The notes under the pieces are model-generated. The model was not told the origin of the DNA. It worked only from the letters and a program-made list of their open reading frames with translations, and searched no databases. Positions 63,911 through 64,000 of a stretch of 64,000 nucleotides of DNA are shown here, one piece after another. How positions within the stretch are numbered: the first letter of the stretch is position 1; each line of letters starts with the position of its first letter. Source of the DNA: Takifugu bimaculatus (taxonomy: Eukaryota > Chordata > Actinopteri > Tetraodontiformes > Tetraodontidae); NCBI GenBank assembly GCA_004026145.2, contig CP034989.1, positions 3,863,208 to 3,927,207 of the forward strand, given 5' to 3'. The translations under genes were made by a program, and so were the position numbers.

Positions 63911-64000
63911 GTCAGGCTGACAGGTTCGGCATTTACCTGTGACGATGCGTTAGATACGTTATTTCATTATGCTTCATCCTTGCCAGTGTTTCACTTCCAT
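63911..64000 (+). other. Start of intron 3 of the mucin-like gene
   Basis: Follows the exon 3 donor. No further exon is recognised before the window ends. Confidence 0.6.

Overview
This is vertebrate nuclear DNA from a teleost with a compact genome. Protein-coding exons are split by GT-AG introns, many of them only 70-130 bp. CA/TG microsatellites are dense, and there is a decayed L2-type LINE and a TA-flanked Tigger-like MITE. Short introns and low repeat load suggest a pufferfish-type genome, but I cannot name the species from sequence alone. No tRNA, rRNA, CRISPR array, prokaryotic operon or virus was seen.

Five genes were recognised by their translated exons. Left to right they are: KIF21A (minus, about 1-15578, 3' part outside the window); ABCD2 (minus, 18882-26457, complete, 736 aa); REDIC1/C12orf40-like (plus, 27129-30202, 3' end uncertain); SLC2A13/HMIT (minus, 31733-59962, complete, about 650 aa); and the first three exons of a secreted VWD-domain, mucin-like protein (plus, 62804 onward). 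Gene order and all five orientations match human 12q12 as I know it (KIF21A - ABCD2 - C12orf40 - SLC2A13 - LRRK2 - MUC19), except that LRRK2 is missing from the 2.8 kb between SLC2A13 and the mucin-like gene.

Layout. 1-15578: KIF21A kinesin, 25 coding exons seen, with a 6.3 kb first intron. 15579-18881: GC-rich KIF21A promoter, CTCF-like motifs, LINE remnant, ABCD2 3' flank. 18882-26457: ABCD2, ten exons. 26458-27128: short divergent promoter with CCAAT boxes shared by ABCD2 and REDIC1. 27129-30202: REDIC1. 30203-31732: convergent 3' ends of REDIC1 and SLC2A13. 31733-59962: SLC2A13, ten exons; introns 3 and 4 (10.4 and 7.0 kb) are unusually large for this locus and carry RFX X-box-like sites, octamers and possible conserved non-coding blocks. 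59963-62803: SLC2A13 promoter, a near-perfect hairpin, and a TATA promoter beside a poly-C/CA tract. 62804-64000: start of the mucin-like gene.

The genes do not form one pathway. They cover axonal transport (KIF21A), peroxisomal very-long-chain acyl-CoA import (ABCD2), meiotic crossover (REDIC1), proton/myo-inositol uptake (SLC2A13) and a secreted gel-type protein. The window is an old syntenic block rather than a novel system. The points most worth checking are the LRRK2 gap, a one-base splice-phase conflict in SLC2A13 beside a G-quadruplex minisatellite, two reading frames at the REDIC1 3' end, a candidate KIF21A cassette exon, and the X-box cluster in SLC2A13.
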